NCBI GenBank assembly: GCA_024704765.1 | Contig: JAKMXF010000306.1 | Location: 1-64,000, forward strand | Direction: 5' to 3' | DNA from: Oopsacas minuta | Lineage: Eukaryota > Porifera > Hexactinellida > Lyssacinosida > Leucopsacidae | Length of the DNA stretch: 64,000 bases | Shown: positions 11,590-23,642 of the stretch, one piece after another | Layout of the letters: every line of letters begins with the position of its first letter | How positions within the stretch are numbered: the first letter of the stretch is position 1 | Position numbers and translations under genes: made by a program | The notes under the pieces: generated by a model | The model's input: only the letters and a program-made list of their open reading frames with translations | Database searches by the model: none | Told to the model about the DNA's origin: nothing

Positions 11590-12723
11590 TATATTGAAAT
11601 GAGTTGGTCTACAAACTCTCTAGCTGTAAAATAATTTTTGCTCAATGATCCAGAATCCAAAAGAAAGATTAACATAATAACCAACAGTAAAAACCTGTTT
11701 CTCGTACTTATCAGTTGTTATAACTTTAGATATTTCTCAGATTTTAACTAATATGGGATTTACATATATTTCTACCGTTTAATTATTTTTTACATTTCCC
11801 AGAAAATAGGAAAAACTTGATTTGGCAGTATGTAGAATCAGAGTTGTTACTAACAAATGTTTAATATAGAAAGTGGATCAATCACCTAAATAGAATCGCT
11901 TAAATATAAATTGTATTCTTTTTAAGTACAAACCGAAAATGTATATATAAATTAATAGATAACATATTATATAGTCGAAACTTCTTGCTATGTTATTCAA
12001 AATATTCAACTGCTTTTCGAAGATTGGATCATCAATTAGAGGATTGTGAATTGGCTCGTGATATGATCATAGATCCTTTGGAATTTAGGATCGGAACTGG
12101 GACCGCTGATCATAATTTTATCGAGGATTGACTTCGGAATCTGTATCCTTTAATTGAGGATCGTCTAATGCCCTAGCCCTGACATAATGATAGTCACTTA
12201 TTCTATGCCTTATCTGAATGAGTCCTAAAAGATAATGTCATTCATTTTATGACTTCTTTGTTAAACTTGAAAACAGTTTTGATCTGTCTCGACAATGCTC
12301 AAAGTCAAACACTAGTACCTCAATTGGGAATTTGCCTCATAATTCAAACGATTAATCAAACGATCTTGTTTCTTAACTTCAATATCTTTGATTACCGTCG
12401 GATATATTGCTAACTAGGCGATTTAGAAATATATTCGTCTTGTCCTTTAGAATTTCCCTAAAATGGTTTATGGCAAACAAATGAGATATTTTCAGTGAAA
12501 CTTTTGATAAATACGATATCTGCTAATATTCTGTAGATGCTTCTTTTTTTCATCCTTACATATACTTTTCGATCAAAACATGGAAATGGGGTCAATGCTT
12601 TTATAATTCGCGATTTTATGAAATGTACGAAACCGGATGCTAATACAAGGCATCAAGAATTGAAATTTCGTAGTGACAGTTTACAATCTCAAAAAATTTC
12701 TAAATTGTGTCCGATTTTCAGTA
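11590..12723. other. AT-rich non-coding stretch
   Basis: No gene, terminal repeat or structured repeat was recognised. The short ORF at 12537-12767 runs into the next transposon and has no domain. Confidence 0.5.
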
Positions 12724-14065
12724 CAGGGTGTCTCAAAATTATTGCGGTGTTGTATAATACTCAATAACTTTAGAATTAATACACTTTGATAAAGTTCTAT
12801 TTGCCAATATATTCCCCTGACAATTCTATACATCTCTGAACCCGCATTGGCATCCCTAAGTACAATCTTTCTAAAATATCAGGGTCGATTGATGACCAAG
12901 CATTTTTTAGCATCTTTTCCAAATCATTAACGTTGACAGCAGGCTTCATCTTGTCAATCTTATCTTGAACGATTGACCAAATATTCTCAATTGGGTTGAG
13001 ATCCGGAGGGTTGCCTGGCCACTTCTGTTTCTCCCAGAACCCAGGTAAGTTCTGTCTGTACCAGTCTTGAGTCTTTCTAGCTGTATGAGCCGGAGCTCCA
13101 TCCTGCATAAATATAGCTTTGGACATGTCTGGTATCATTTTTCTTTCTAAGATCCCTCCATTTTCATCTGTTCTACGCAACGCTTGAATACATGGCCCTT
13201 CTAGAATCTCGTCTACATAATATTTCGCATTAATTGTCTCTTTTTGAGGCAATATATGGAGTGTAGAAAGCGCTTGATAGCTCACCATACCCCAAACCAT
13301 CACTTTTGCGGGAAATTTAATAGTTTGGCGGGGAGTTACTTGTGTACCGTCTCTCCACATATTCGATCGTTCTGTGGATTCGATGGGTGAAATAACTCAT
13401 AGGGAGATTCGTCTGACCAGAGTACACGATTCCAATCATCCACTGTCCAATTCACCTTATCCATACAGAAGCTTAGTCTCTTTTTCTTATGAAATTCTGT
13501 TAGTAAGGGGGTTTTGGTCTTTTATAAGGGTGAACTTTTAAATCCTTGAACAAATACCGGTGTACAGTGTCCTTTGAAACAGTATTTCCCATGTTTGTAA
13601 GTTCCTATCCATAGATTTTGTCGACTTGTGTCTCTTGTCCAATGATTTGCGATAACAATCTTTGAGACTCTGGGTAACTTTTTCGGACGTCCAGCACCCC
13701 TCTTATGTTGTAGGCTTTTATGTGCTTTATGTTTGTACCACCATCTTTGTATGGTTGAAACATCTTTTCCAAGAGAGAGAGCAACGGTCTTTTGTGTTTT
13801 TCCACTAAGCAGCATTCCAATGGCCCTGTTACGGACTTCAACTTTCTCCAAACGCACATTCATCTGCTAATAATTCGCCAATACTCTAAACTAAACTCAA
13901 AATTCCAAAAATAACTATAACCATCTATGGTATAATGCATATTAATAATTACTAAGGTTGGCTTATAAAATTCGCACTAGTAAATTTAACCTGTATCCGA
14001 TTACACTGTTCTTATTTCCTTATAGTTGATCTAATACAACACCGCAATAATTTTGAGACACCCTG
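12724..14065 (-). mobile_element. Tc1-like transposon, DD37E clade
   Basis: The inverted repeats are about 31 bp and almost perfect: CAGGGTGTCTCAAAATTATT, continuing GCGGTGTTGTAT, at both ends. TA flanks both sides (12722-12723, 14066-14067). The length is 1342 bp. The well-kept ends suggest it is younger than the copies at 6545 and 10264. Confidence 0.93.
12797..13863 (-). pseudogene. Tc1/mariner DD37E transposase, frameshifted
   Basis: The N-terminal 113 codons (13863-13522) hold the paired HTH (EVRNRAIGMLLSGKTQKTVA, DVSTIQRWWYKHK) and a GRPKK hook. After a frameshift, WTVDDWNRVLWSDESPYE carries the first catalytic Asp (about 13420). The last 187 codons (13360-12797) run unbroken through PAKVMVWGMV, FMQDGAPAHTA (second Asp) and NPIENIW (Glu). 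Counting from QD to the Glu gives 37 intervening residues, hence DD37E. The protein ends ELSGEYIGK. Only two or three indels keep it from being a full-length transposase. Confidence 0.9.
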
Positions 14066-14531
14066 TAGTGTTAATTATCAGTAGGCACATCATATAATGA
14101 TTGTTTAGAGTAGGGGTTTCCAACCTAAGGTCTGAATCCGGCCGCTTGCCTTAAAACACGCATTGGATCAATCTTCGCTGACCTAAATGACAAAACCAAA
14201 TTGATATCCCCTTTTCTACTATAATAATATCTAATTTGCTGTCGAATACTTTGTATTAATCACTTTTGTATTAACAGAATTTCATTCTCTGCTTTGTCCT
14301 AACCCTATCGAGCAACCCCTCGTTCGACTTCGCTAGGCTTGTTGAACATATATCTACCATCTAAATGTTCTTGGGACACGATTTAAGGAATTATACCCAG
14401 TGAGCTAGTACCCTCTCGTAAGTTTTACACATTGTTTACAGATAATAATGAAAATTAACGCCTATGATGAAAGGTAGTTGATGCCTTGATTGAGTTTGGA
14501 AGTATCACATTATTGACCACGGCTGGCCCAA
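14066..14531. other. Non-coding; hAT-like terminal remnant
   Basis: No gene. About 14111-14150 (GGGGTTTCCAACCTAAGG, then a CCGGCCGC stretch) looks like the end of a hAT element, but without a partner or target duplication. Confidence 0.4.
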
Positions 14532-14652
14532 TACGAAGGGCACTCGAAAAGTTTTGAGGTTGACCGCCATATCAGATAGTGATAATAAAATTGACTATTG
14601 CATTTTACAAATTCTCTCCCTGACAATCTATACATTTTTTCATTCTGGTAAA

Positions 14653-15566
14653 CTAATTATCAAAACATTTTTTCAACTCTTCTTTGGGTATGTCTCCGAT
14701 CGCTTGGAAAAGTGCCCCTCTCAACTCCTCATTAGTCGAAAATCTCCTCCCACGTAATTGATCTTTGATTCTAGGGAACAACCAGAAGTGTAGAGTGGGT
14801 GAGATAATGTTTTGAGTCCAGAATTTTCCAATAACTCACGAGTTCTGATTGCCGTATGCGATGATGCATTATCATGATGAAAAAGAATTCCTCTAATGCC
14901 TATCTTCTCCCGCTGTAACCCAATTGCTGTGATGACTTTGGGTAGGCACACTGTAGTGTACCAGTCGGCAGTAACAGTCTTTCTATCCTCGAGAGCAACA
15001 GCTTCGACAAACCCACTAGATCTGAAAAAAATCGCCCACATTTGTTTCCCAACAGATCTAGCCCTCCGCACTTTGGTTGGAGGTGGGGCATCATCTTCAA
15101 CCCACTCCTTTTACATTCGATTTGTTTCTGGATCATAATGGTATATCCATGTCTCATCCATCACCTGTAAGGATCTCAGAAACAGCTCTTGTATTTCCAT
15201 TAGCAACCTTTTGAGCATAATTTTGCAAAAGTCTATGGGGATATATTTTTGCTGTAAGTTCAAAGAATGGGGGATCCATCGGGCACACAACTTACTGACA
15301 CAAAGCTCTTTGTACAAAATGATATTAATTGTCCCCGATGTTAACTCGGTTTCATACTCTAACTGAGCGTACGTAATATGAGGATCTTTAGTAACTAGAT
15401 CTAGCATTTCATTAACATTTTCTTCATTATGTGAAATATTCGGTCTTCCTGAACGAGGGGCATCTTCAAGAACAAAGTTTCCGTGAATGAATTCCCTGTA
15501 CCATCGTTCAACTGTACTTTGAGAAGGAGCTAGATCCGGGAAATGTTCGTGTAAAGATTCATACAT
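14653..15566 (-). pseudogene. mariner transposase, left copy (truncated start)
   Basis: The frame from 15566 begins MYESLHEHFPDLAPSQSTVE, lacking the first few dozen residues of a mariner. It continues through the HTH hook DAPRSGRPNIS to VMDETWIYHYDPETNR with the first catalytic Asp. A second frame (15071-14721) carries ARSVGKQMWAIFF and FHHDNASSHTA with the second Asp. A 22-base deletion then removes most of SPDLAPCD, the site of the third Asp, and shifts the frame. The copy is therefore inactive. Confidence 0.88.
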
Positions 15567-15602
15567 TTCTACTCTTGTCTTCTGTAGTTAGAAACAAAGC
15601 GA

Positions 15603-16088
15603 ATGTCAAAGGAGTGGGTTGAAGATGATGCCCCACCTCCAACCAAAGTGCGGAGGGCTAGATCTGTTGGGAAACAAATGTGGGCGATTTTTTTCAGATC
15701 TAGTGGGTTTGTCGAAGCTGTTGCTCTCGAGGATAGAAAGACTGTTACTGCCGACTGGTACACTACGGTGTGCCTACCCAAAGTCATCACAGCAATTGGG
15801 TCACAGCGGGAGAAGACAGGCATTAGAGGAATTCTTTTTCATCATGATAATGCATCATCGCATACGGCAATCAGAACTCGTGAGTTATTGGAAAATTCTG
15901 GACTCAAAACATTACCTCACCCACTCTACAGTCCTGATTTAGCCCCTTGCGACTTCTGGTTGTTCCCTAGACTCAAAGATCAATTACGTGGGAGGAGATT
16001 TTCGACTAATGAGGAGTTGAGAGGGGCACTTTTCCAAGCGATCGGAGACATACCCAAAGAAGAGTTGAAAAAATGTTTTGATAATTAG
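15603..16088 (+). pseudogene. mariner transposase, right copy (C-terminal half)
   Basis: An open frame of 161 codons repeats the C-terminal half of the left copy in inverse orientation. It has KEWVEDDAPPPTKVRRARSV, the ILFHHDNASSHTA motif with the second catalytic Asp, and SPDLAPCDFWLFPRL with the third Asp intact (mariner DD34D type). It ends EELKKCFDN with a TAG. The N-terminal half and first Asp are missing on this side, so it cannot act alone. Confidence 0.9.
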
Positions 16089-16547
16089 TTTACCAGAATG
16101 AAAAAATGTATGGATTGTCAGGAAGAGTATTTGCAAAATGTAATAGTCAATTTTATTATCACTATCTGATATGTCGGTCAACCTCAAAACTTTTCGAGTG
16201 CCCTTCGCACTAGCGAGCTTCGCGTGTCATGTGGCTGCGTGACAGCTTGATAAGTAAATTGAAGCATGTTCTTGATACATTATCATAGATTTATCAAACC
16301 TATGGCGTACCCAAAATTATACAACATGATCAAGGGAAAGAGTTTACAAGCAAGTTATTTAAAATCTGAAATTCACAAATTTTGATAAACAAAATGAGAG
16401 AGAATTTTGAATAAATGTTTTCACTTTAGGAGTTCAGATATACCACTACGCACTTAATATAGATTATCGGTTGATAGTTGCTTACCACTCCCAAGGCAAC
16501 GGATTGGTTGAAGTACATAACAAGATATTCTAACTGTAATGGATATA

Positions 16548-17640
16548 CAGTGTGTCCCATAAAAAACTGGAATAGGTAAATCATTTCAAAGAATATTATT
16601 ATCGAAGATTTTTTCAATGTTTTTCCGAAATATCTAAAGTAATTTAGTAGTTCTTCAGTATTTTATCTTATAACCGCTATTTTCCTGAACCAGCTGACAT
16701 CTTTTGGGCATGGAAGCCCAATAAGGTCGAAGAAAATCTGCATCAATCCCCTCCCAAATTTTCAATAGTTGTAATTTGAGGTCTCGAATATTTTTAGGGT
16801 TGCGTTAGATTAGTTCTAACTTAATCCAGGCGAACAAGTTTTCAATAGGGTTAACATCTGGTCTTTGACTTGGCCAGTCTATTCTGTTTTGTTTCATATT
16901 TTTGTCAATCCATGCCTTGGTTAGTTTGGCTGTGTTTTGGGTCGTTATCCTGCACCAAAATCCACTCAGACCCATGAAAAACAGTTGCTTGTGTTATCAA
17001 GTGCCCCTCTAGTATATTCACAAAGAGAGCTGCTGTGAGTATTTCTTGGAAAATACATAGTGGAAACGTTACTACAGACGAAAAAGCAGCCCAAATGTTG
17101 ACTTTTTGGGTATGTTTCACTGTTGTTCGCAGCCTCTCAGTACCTTCCTTGGTCCACATGCGAATTCTCCCACGTGCGATCCAAATCGAAGCCTCATCGG
17201 TGAATATAGCATGTTGCCAATCATTACTAAGATTTTTCTCTGCCCATTCAAGTCGTGATATACGATTTTTCTCAGATAGTAGAGGAATGGGGCTAGGGTA
17301 GGGCTTCGTATACCTTAACTTCTTCAAAGCACGTGCAACCGTATTCTTTGAGGTGGTAACTGGACACTTATCAGCCATAGCTAAGAGAAATGTAAGGGGT
17401 TCTCCGAATTTGTCGTGCGATACTGTCCGTTATTAATGGGAGTAATTTCCCTGGCCTCCCACTCCCTTTTCTTCGTTCAATTGGCAAACATTCACTTATT
17501 CGGGATTTTAGGTTGTAAACCGTTGTTAATGAGACCCCTACAATTCTAGATATTTCCTTAACTGAGTGTTTATTCCCCTTTAGAAGTATAATTGCGTGTT
17601 CCCTTTTCTCAGTCTGACACATGGTGAATAATAAATGTTA
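16548..17640 (-). mobile_element. Tc1-like transposon, one end missing
   Basis: The left end is CAGTGTGTCCCATAAAAAAC preceded by TA (16546-16547). No matching right end could be found before the next transposon, so the 5' side (right) is truncated or lost near 17640. The position of the right boundary is a guess set by the transposase start. Confidence 0.7.
16655..17622 (-). pseudogene. Tc1-like transposase, frameshifted
   Basis: Frame 17622-17371 gives an HTH domain (MCQTEKREHAIILLKGNKHS, VSLTTVYNLKSRI, then GSGRPGK). Frame 17378-16905 gives NTVARALKKL, IFTDEASIWIARGR (first Asp) and WILVQDNDPKHSQ (second Asp). A one-base shift then leads to WPSQRPDVNPIENLFAW with the catalytic Glu, and the tail GYKIKY precedes the stop. 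The QDNDPKH form is that of classical Tc1, so this is a different clade from the neighbouring DD37D and DD37E elements. Confidence 0.85.
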
Positions 17641-17879
17641 TTAAATCAAAATGATAATACAGATATAAATGATTATAGCAAAAGTGTTTGTGTCATGATG
17701 ATGCAACAGTAAATATACGCAAAAAATTTTTATAATATAAGGGAAATGTATTCCCAATAAAAACATGACTTAATGGAATATAAAATTTTAAGTAGATATG
17801 CCTAATACAGACTGATAGAAAAATTCAATTACAATATAACCTTGACCGTAGTATATTTACAGTATTTGACTATCTAAGA

Positions 17880-19101
17880 CATTTCGTATAGCCTTTTAAT
17901 GCATTCAATTCGATTTAGCCTACATTTTCACAAAAATTTATTCTATTGACCATGAGTCCTGAGAGGTCAGTAATTGTTGAATTATACAAGGCGGGAAAAA
18001 GCCCTCCTGAGATTTTAAAAATGTTAAATATTGCTAAAGGACGTAAAGCATTCATCTACAGGACAATAAAACGTTACAATGAAACTGGGGACACGAATGA
18101 CGAACCAAGATCTGGTTGTCCTTGTTCTGTGAGAACCGCAGCCCTCAAGAGGAGGATGAGAGGACGGATTCGGCGAAATCCACGGTTATCTATGAGAAAA
18201 ATGGCTAAGGAGTTGAAAGTTACACATCAAACTGTCCAAAAAGTGGTACACCGTGACTTGAAAATGTTTTGTTTTACAAGAAAGAAAGTACACTTCCTCT
18301 CAGAGTTGGTCAAGACAAAACGATTGTTGAGAAGCAAGGCGTTACTTGCAAGACACGCTACCGGCGGATTCGAAAATATCATCTTTACAGATGAAAAGAC
18401 TTTCACTATAGCTGAGGCTACGAATGTTCAAAATGATCGTGTGATCTCTACAGTTATCTCAGAGATCCCTGATATGTTTAGGTACATCAGTCGGAAAATG
18501 AAACTTCTCTCAGTGATGATTTGGGCTCGTGTCTCTGCTGTTGGCCGCACGCCATTGATTTTCGTACCTGCTGGAGTGAAAATCAACGCGAAAACTTACA
18601 AGGACTCGATCCTAGAACCTGTTGTAAAAATCTGAGCCAGACAATGTTTTTCGGACAGCCATTTGTTTTCCAACAAGATGGTGCTCCTGCTCATACGGCG
18701 ATTACCACACAGGACTGGTTAGAGGGCAAAATCCTCGATTTTATCCGAAAGGAAGAATTGCCTCCATAGAGCCCTGATTTAAATCCAATGGACTATTCTC
18801 TTTGGTCCATCTTGGAGAATAGAGCTTGCTCGGTTTCACACAGCACTATAAAGTCCCTGAAAAAGTCTTTGTATCGCGAATGGAAGAATATACCCCAGGG
18901 AACCCTGCGTGCCGCAGTGGAAAGTTTCCCTACCAGACTCAAGGCTGTAATTTCCAAAAAAGGAGAATATATAGAATAACTATTTTAGTAATTGAATCAT
19001 AACAGTAGTAAATAGTCGTATATGCAATATTAACATTATATTCCAAGTTGTAAAAATATAATCGAGAAAATCCTTTGTATCAGAACTTAGCAGCCACCCT
19101 G
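17880..19101 (+). mobile_element. DD37D Tc1/mariner element, 5' end missing
   Basis: The right end GAACTTAGCAGCCACCCTG is followed by TA (19102-19103). It matches the end of the complete relative at 30926-32237 (CAGGGTGGCTCCAAAGTTCT). No left repeat was found upstream of the transposase start, so the 5' part is lost. The left boundary given is approximate. Confidence 0.8.
17952..18979 (+). pseudogene. DD37D Tc1/mariner transposase, near complete
   Basis: The frame starts at ATG 17952 (MSPERSVIVELYKAGKSPPE) and runs 228 codons through the double HTH to IIFTDEKTFTIAEATN, the first Asp. One base is lost near 18630 relative to the copy at 31167. The next frame holds FVFQQDGAPAHTA (second Asp), then an in-frame TAG before SPDLNPMDYSLWSILE. 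The third acidic residue is therefore Asp, 37 residues after the second. The last part (18788-18979) ends KKGEYIE. One indel and one stop separate it from an intact gene. Confidence 0.9.
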
Positions 19102-19721
19102 TACTATCGCCACTCTGAGCCAGTTATGGACTTAACACATACACGAAATCCCACTTTTTTAAACACATACAGTGATACAATTATTATCGAATAATGTTTC
19201 AATATATATAAACTCAACTGTATACCAGGAACCAGCGAAATTAGCACGAAATGTCCCGAATTCCTATTACCAGTAATACAGGTAGCAATTATGAAATGCA
19301 ACAGCACAAAAAGTGCTCAAAGCTCCAGTTGTTTCATCCAAGTCTGAGCACCACTGATTTCACCTGACATTCGCACTGTCATGCATGGATGGCGGAATAG
19401 GGGGGGGACTGGGCCCCCAATAAATATTTATGGGTAGCTGAGCCCCCCCACTTATTCATTACTTATAATCACTTGGATTGCCATTTAATTAACTACCTGC
19501 GCAATTGAATGTTATAAAAATGTAAGTTCCAAGTATTAATCGGAAATTGATCTCATTGTGACATATAATAGGATAATTAAACATGAGAAAGAATCCAACA
19601 ATTAAGGAATTGAATCAAAAGATGTTTCGATTTTTACTCCTGTATATGGTTGCCTGAACAATGATACATATAGATTAGGCCATTCAAATTTGAGATTCTT
19701 CAAACTATTTTCAAATTTCGA
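19102..19721. other. Non-coding stretch
   Basis: No gene. A GC-rich patch at 19388-19450 (runs of G, then of C) stands out from the AT-rich background and may be the left end of the hAT relic that follows, but no terminal repeat can be matched to the right end. Confidence 0.4.
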
Positions 19722-21471
19722 ATGTTATCTAAGAAATATTGTGTTGTGCGTCTTCTAGGACAACAAACATTGGGCAACTTTATCGGAATAAAACGAAATG
19801 ATTGTTTGGTTTCATCTATTGATACAGGATCGGATCAAGGAATAAATAATTCCGCTGAAAATGACATACTAAATCCTTCTTCTTCAAGTGTAGATGAAAT
19901 AGAAAATCCTGCGCGGTTGATCTGTGAAAACATATGTTGTTGGTTAGAAAGTGGTGGGCCTTTTCTGGATTTTAACGCAAGAAATTTACTAGCATGTATA
20001 AAAAAGGCTGATGAAGGTTCTAAAGTCCAGGAAAGAACATTTCAAAGAAATTGGCCTAATCAATACCATTGGCTCATCTATTGCATTTACAATAAAAATG
20101 CATTTTGCTATGTCTGCAAACGAGGTATACATTTGAAACGAATCGCATATTTAGAAAAGGTGAAGAGGCATTCATCTATGTGGAGTTTTCAATTGGAAGA
20201 GCGGAAGAGAAAAGTTCAAGAATCATGAACAAAGTCAGTTCCACAACCACAACCTTGCGTGCCAGAAGTAAAAAGCATATCTTCAGTTTCAATATGTGAT
20301 CAACTTGCAGCTATTGATGTGCGTCAAAATGAACAGCATTATCGAGGATTACTAGCCCAGATAGATTCAACAAAGTATTTATGTCGCCAAGGGCTCCCTC
20401 TCAGAAATATAGAAGAAACTGAAGGAAATTGAAATCAACAATTGAAACTTAGAGCTGGAGATAATTATCATATATAGCTTCAAGAAATTATATGAGTCAC
20501 GATATAATATCTGAGATTATAGAAATAATGGCTAGTCATATTATAACTTCCATCCTAGGAAGAATACGTAAAATGAATGTTTCTTGTTATTGCTGATGGA
20601 AGACGTGATATCTCTGGGATTGAACAATTCTCTTTTTGTGTTCGGACGGTTAATAATGATTTCAGCTTTAATGAAGACTTTTTAGGACTATATGCACTTC
20701 CAGTAACTTCTGCAGCTGTGATGTTTGATGTGATAGGTGATATTCTCGTAGGATGGAATAGATAATAATATATGCCGAGGACAATCATATGATGGTGCTT
20801 CGGCAATGTCTGGGCATACTTCTGGAGTGGTCACTCCTTGTAAATTGGTTGTTGACGAAGCAATTTCGTTCATTGTTATTCTCACAAGTTGATTTTGATT
20901 TTACATGATCTTGTAAAGAATGTAAGAATTTTATCAGACGCTCAGGATATGCCAAAGAATTATACAATTTCATAATGCTAGCACCTAAGAGATTGATCAC
21001 TTTCCAAAAATTCTAGACCAGCTAATCTTCGATGAAGACAATGAATGGACACAATTTGAATCCCTGAAAAGCCTTCTCTAACTCGATTTACCTGCAGAAC
21101 TAGTGTATATTGTGCAATTTTCACAAATTACAAACCCCTAATAGATGTCCTAGAATCATTAAGTTTTGAAACAGGGGAAACACTGGAAAAATCATTAGCT
21201 CTGCTTGAGATATTATCAAGTTACAAGAACATGTTTGCAATTACCTTGCGAAACTATTATTCTGTCACATCGAGCATGTAGCAATTATTTTACAAATTAA
21301 AGATCTGAATTCAGAAACAGCTGCACATGCATTAAAACTATTTCGCTGTATTTGGAAGCCCAAAGGACAGATCCTAAGTATATTTTTCCTTATTTGAAAT
21401 AGAAGCGAAAATTACATTGTGAACCGCCGTCAATACCTCGTTCTCTAGCACAATTATTTCCTCACATTATA

Positions 21472-22784
21472 CAGGGTGTCTAATAAGTTCTGTTATATAT
21501 CAATTCCCCAATAATTTCAAATTTATCCATTGTAAAGCCATGAAACTTTCTATTTTCTTAGGACTTATGTTCCTAATTACAAATTACAAATATCATTCAA
21601 TATAGCCTCCCTTTTTATGAATTACGCAAGTTAGTCTGCTCCGAAACTGATGGACAGCTTTTCGCAGCTCCTCCTGTGGGATTTTCTGCCATTCACTCGA
21701 CAAACTAACTTTGAGGGACTCCAAACTCTTGTGAGATTTCGCACAGGCCCTGCTCTCCAAGTTTGCCCAAACAGAATAGTCGAGTGGGTTTAAATCTGGG
21801 CTTGATGGTGGCCATTCATCCTTTACTTATGAAATCGATATTTTGCTCACGGAACCAACTCTGGGATACTTTTGAAGCATGTGCAGGCGCAGAGTCTTGT
21901 TGGTAAGTCCAAGGATGGTTTTGAAAGAGCTTCTCACCCGCAGACGCAATTTCAGGCTCCAAGACCAGTTCTCTTTACGTCTGGGAGTTTATTTTCACTC
22001 ATTGGGGGACAAAAATCAGGTTTGTCCGTGAGTCTGCCGACACTCCCGCCCATACCATCAGAGAAAGAGGCTTCTGGACTCTTTCAATGTACTTGATGCT
22101 ATCTGGGATATCCTGACTTCGAGAAGCAAGTATACGGTCGTTTTGACGATTGCTTGCCTCCTCAACGGTGAACAGCTTCTCATCTGAGAAGAGAATCTGA
22201 TCTTCAGTCCCAGGAGCGAATCGGGCTTTTAGTTGTATGCATCTTTCGAGTCGCTTACGACGTATGGAGTCGTTAAGATGGTGTACGTTTTTCCGCTTAT
22301 AGGACTTCATTCCTAGGTCCTCTACAACCAATTTCCGCATTGTTTCGTGATTGACACAGAATTCACGAGACATTTTTCGCATTGAACGCCGGGGATTTCT
22401 TAGGATTCGACATCTAACACTATTCTTCAGGGCTGGTGTGCGGGCGGATCTTGGACGACCAATTCGTTTCCTGTCGGACACGCTGCCAGTCTCTATATAT
22501 CGTTTTATTGTGCGATAGATCAACATGGGATTCACTTTATCATTTTTTAGCCTTTTTAGAATTTCACTATTGCTAAATCCAGATTCGTGAAAAGTGACAA
22601 TTTTTGAACGAATTTCTTCTAACATGATTTTCTGGGAAATCATCAACTTGAATGATATATACTTGGTATAATTTGAAAGAGCGCCAAAAATGCTACAAGA
22701 AATTCTAGAAGATTACTTCATAAGTATATTAATAGCTACTGTCTAAGGCGCGAAAATGTATAACAGAACTTATTAGACACCCTG
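21472..22784 (-). mobile_element. DD37D Tc1/mariner element nested in hAT relic
   Basis: The ends CAGGGTGTCTAATAAGTTCT and AGAACTTATTAGACACCCTG are perfect inverses. TA flanks both (21470-21471, 22785-22786). The length is 1313 bp. It inserted into the ZMYM1-like hAT pseudogene, so it is younger than that relic. Confidence 0.93.
21593..22643 (-). pseudogene. DD37D Tc1/mariner transposase, frameshifted C-terminal half
   Basis: From ATG 22643 an open frame of about 214 codons covers the double HTH (VTFHESGFSNSEILKRLK, GRPRSARTPALKNSVRCRIL) and ILFSDEKLFTVEEASN with the first Asp. It then reaches LSLMVWAGVSADSRTNLIFV. After a frameshift, the C-terminus is readable as PLDYSVWANLESRACAKSH, where the Asp of LDY is the third catalytic residue. 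It ends KKGGYIE. Same clade as 17952 and 31167. Confidence 0.88.
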
Positions 22785-23642
22785 TACATCCTAAAGACTA
22801 CTTCAAGATGCAATACTTTGAGATATTGGATTCTATGATATCGTCTATCAGTTAAAGGATTAACGAACAAGCTATGGAAAAGTTAAATTGATTCAAACAG
22901 CTCTGATCTCTACTACAAATGGTTGTTTTGATGAAAGATAAATCGAGAAGATAAAGAATACATGCCATAAAGACATTACTATGCAAAAATTAGTTGCAGA
23001 AATACAATTATTCAAATACTCAAGAGCATGTCTCAAGGTAGGAGAAGAAGGGACAACACTCCAAATACCAAAGATTTCCACTGTTATCGAACTAATAAAC
23101 AAGATACCTGGAAGTGAAATGATGTTTAGCGATATATTAAGTTAATGAAACTATATTTAGTAATACCCATGACAAGTTGCACGCCTGAAAGGTCATTTTC
23201 AGCTTTGAAAGCAATAAAGAATTATCAAGAGCAACAATGAGGCAAAAACAATTGAATAATTTGCTAACAATATATATATATAAACATTTAGCATATGAAC
23301 CTAATGTTGAAGCTATTGGGAAAGTATTTATTTATGAACTGTTGTGATAACAAACGTTCAAGTTAGTAATCCGCGGTCGACAGCGAATGGTCTCGCGGGC
23401 CACCGTTTGAGCACCCTTGACCTACCCCATCCTTTGAATAGCGATATCTTCCTGATATTTCACTGCTCTGTGAGGCAAACAGAAAGCAGGACGAACACAT
23501 AATGGCGTTCTTAACAGTTGATTAGGTCAGCCTCCTTCGATATATTTCTTCTCCCGACTCGAGCATTTTCATGTGCCAGTATGATTCAAACGACCTATAG
23601 CTACCAAGGTAAAAGCTCTTCGGAAAGCTGTTCTCTCCCTGG

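Larger units (their letters stand above)
14534..16207. mobile_element. Fold-back mariner: inverted duplication of one element
   Basis: Two mariner 3' halves face each other. The left arm (14534-15130) reads leftward and the right arm (15602-16207) reads rightward, so the locus is a near-perfect palindrome with arms of about 600 bp around a spacer of about 470 bp. Both outer ends are the same inverted repeat, CGAAGGGCACTCGAAAAGTT. TA precedes the left end (14532-14533), but CA follows the right end. The arms differ by scattered substitutions and by a 22-base gap in the left arm near 14795. The 5' terminal repeat of the parent element is absent. Confidence 0.9.
19722..23421 (+). pseudogene. hAT transposase relic (ZMYM1-like), interrupted
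   Basis: Frame 19722-20228 gives a TTF/MYM-type zinc-finger region (RTFQRNWPNQYHWLIY, NKNAFCYVCKRG). Further on, MFLVIADGRRDISGIEQFSF (20577) and CRGQSYDGASAMSGHTSGVV (20773) are the first two conserved blocks of ZMYM1-like hAT proteins, holding catalytic Asp residues. The C-terminal dimerisation block SCTPERSFSALKAIKNY lies at about 23175, followed by a shift. The rest is full of stops. A DD37D transposon (21472-22784) splits it. About 23391-23421 resembles a hAT 3' end (CAAGGGTGCTCAAACGG read inward). The left end was not found. Confidence 0.8.

Noticed and set aside
14896-15138. 80-codon plus-strand ORF and its twin at 15569-15823
   Set aside because: Both are antisense frames of the duplicated mariner segment; the similarity between them only reflects the inverted repeat.
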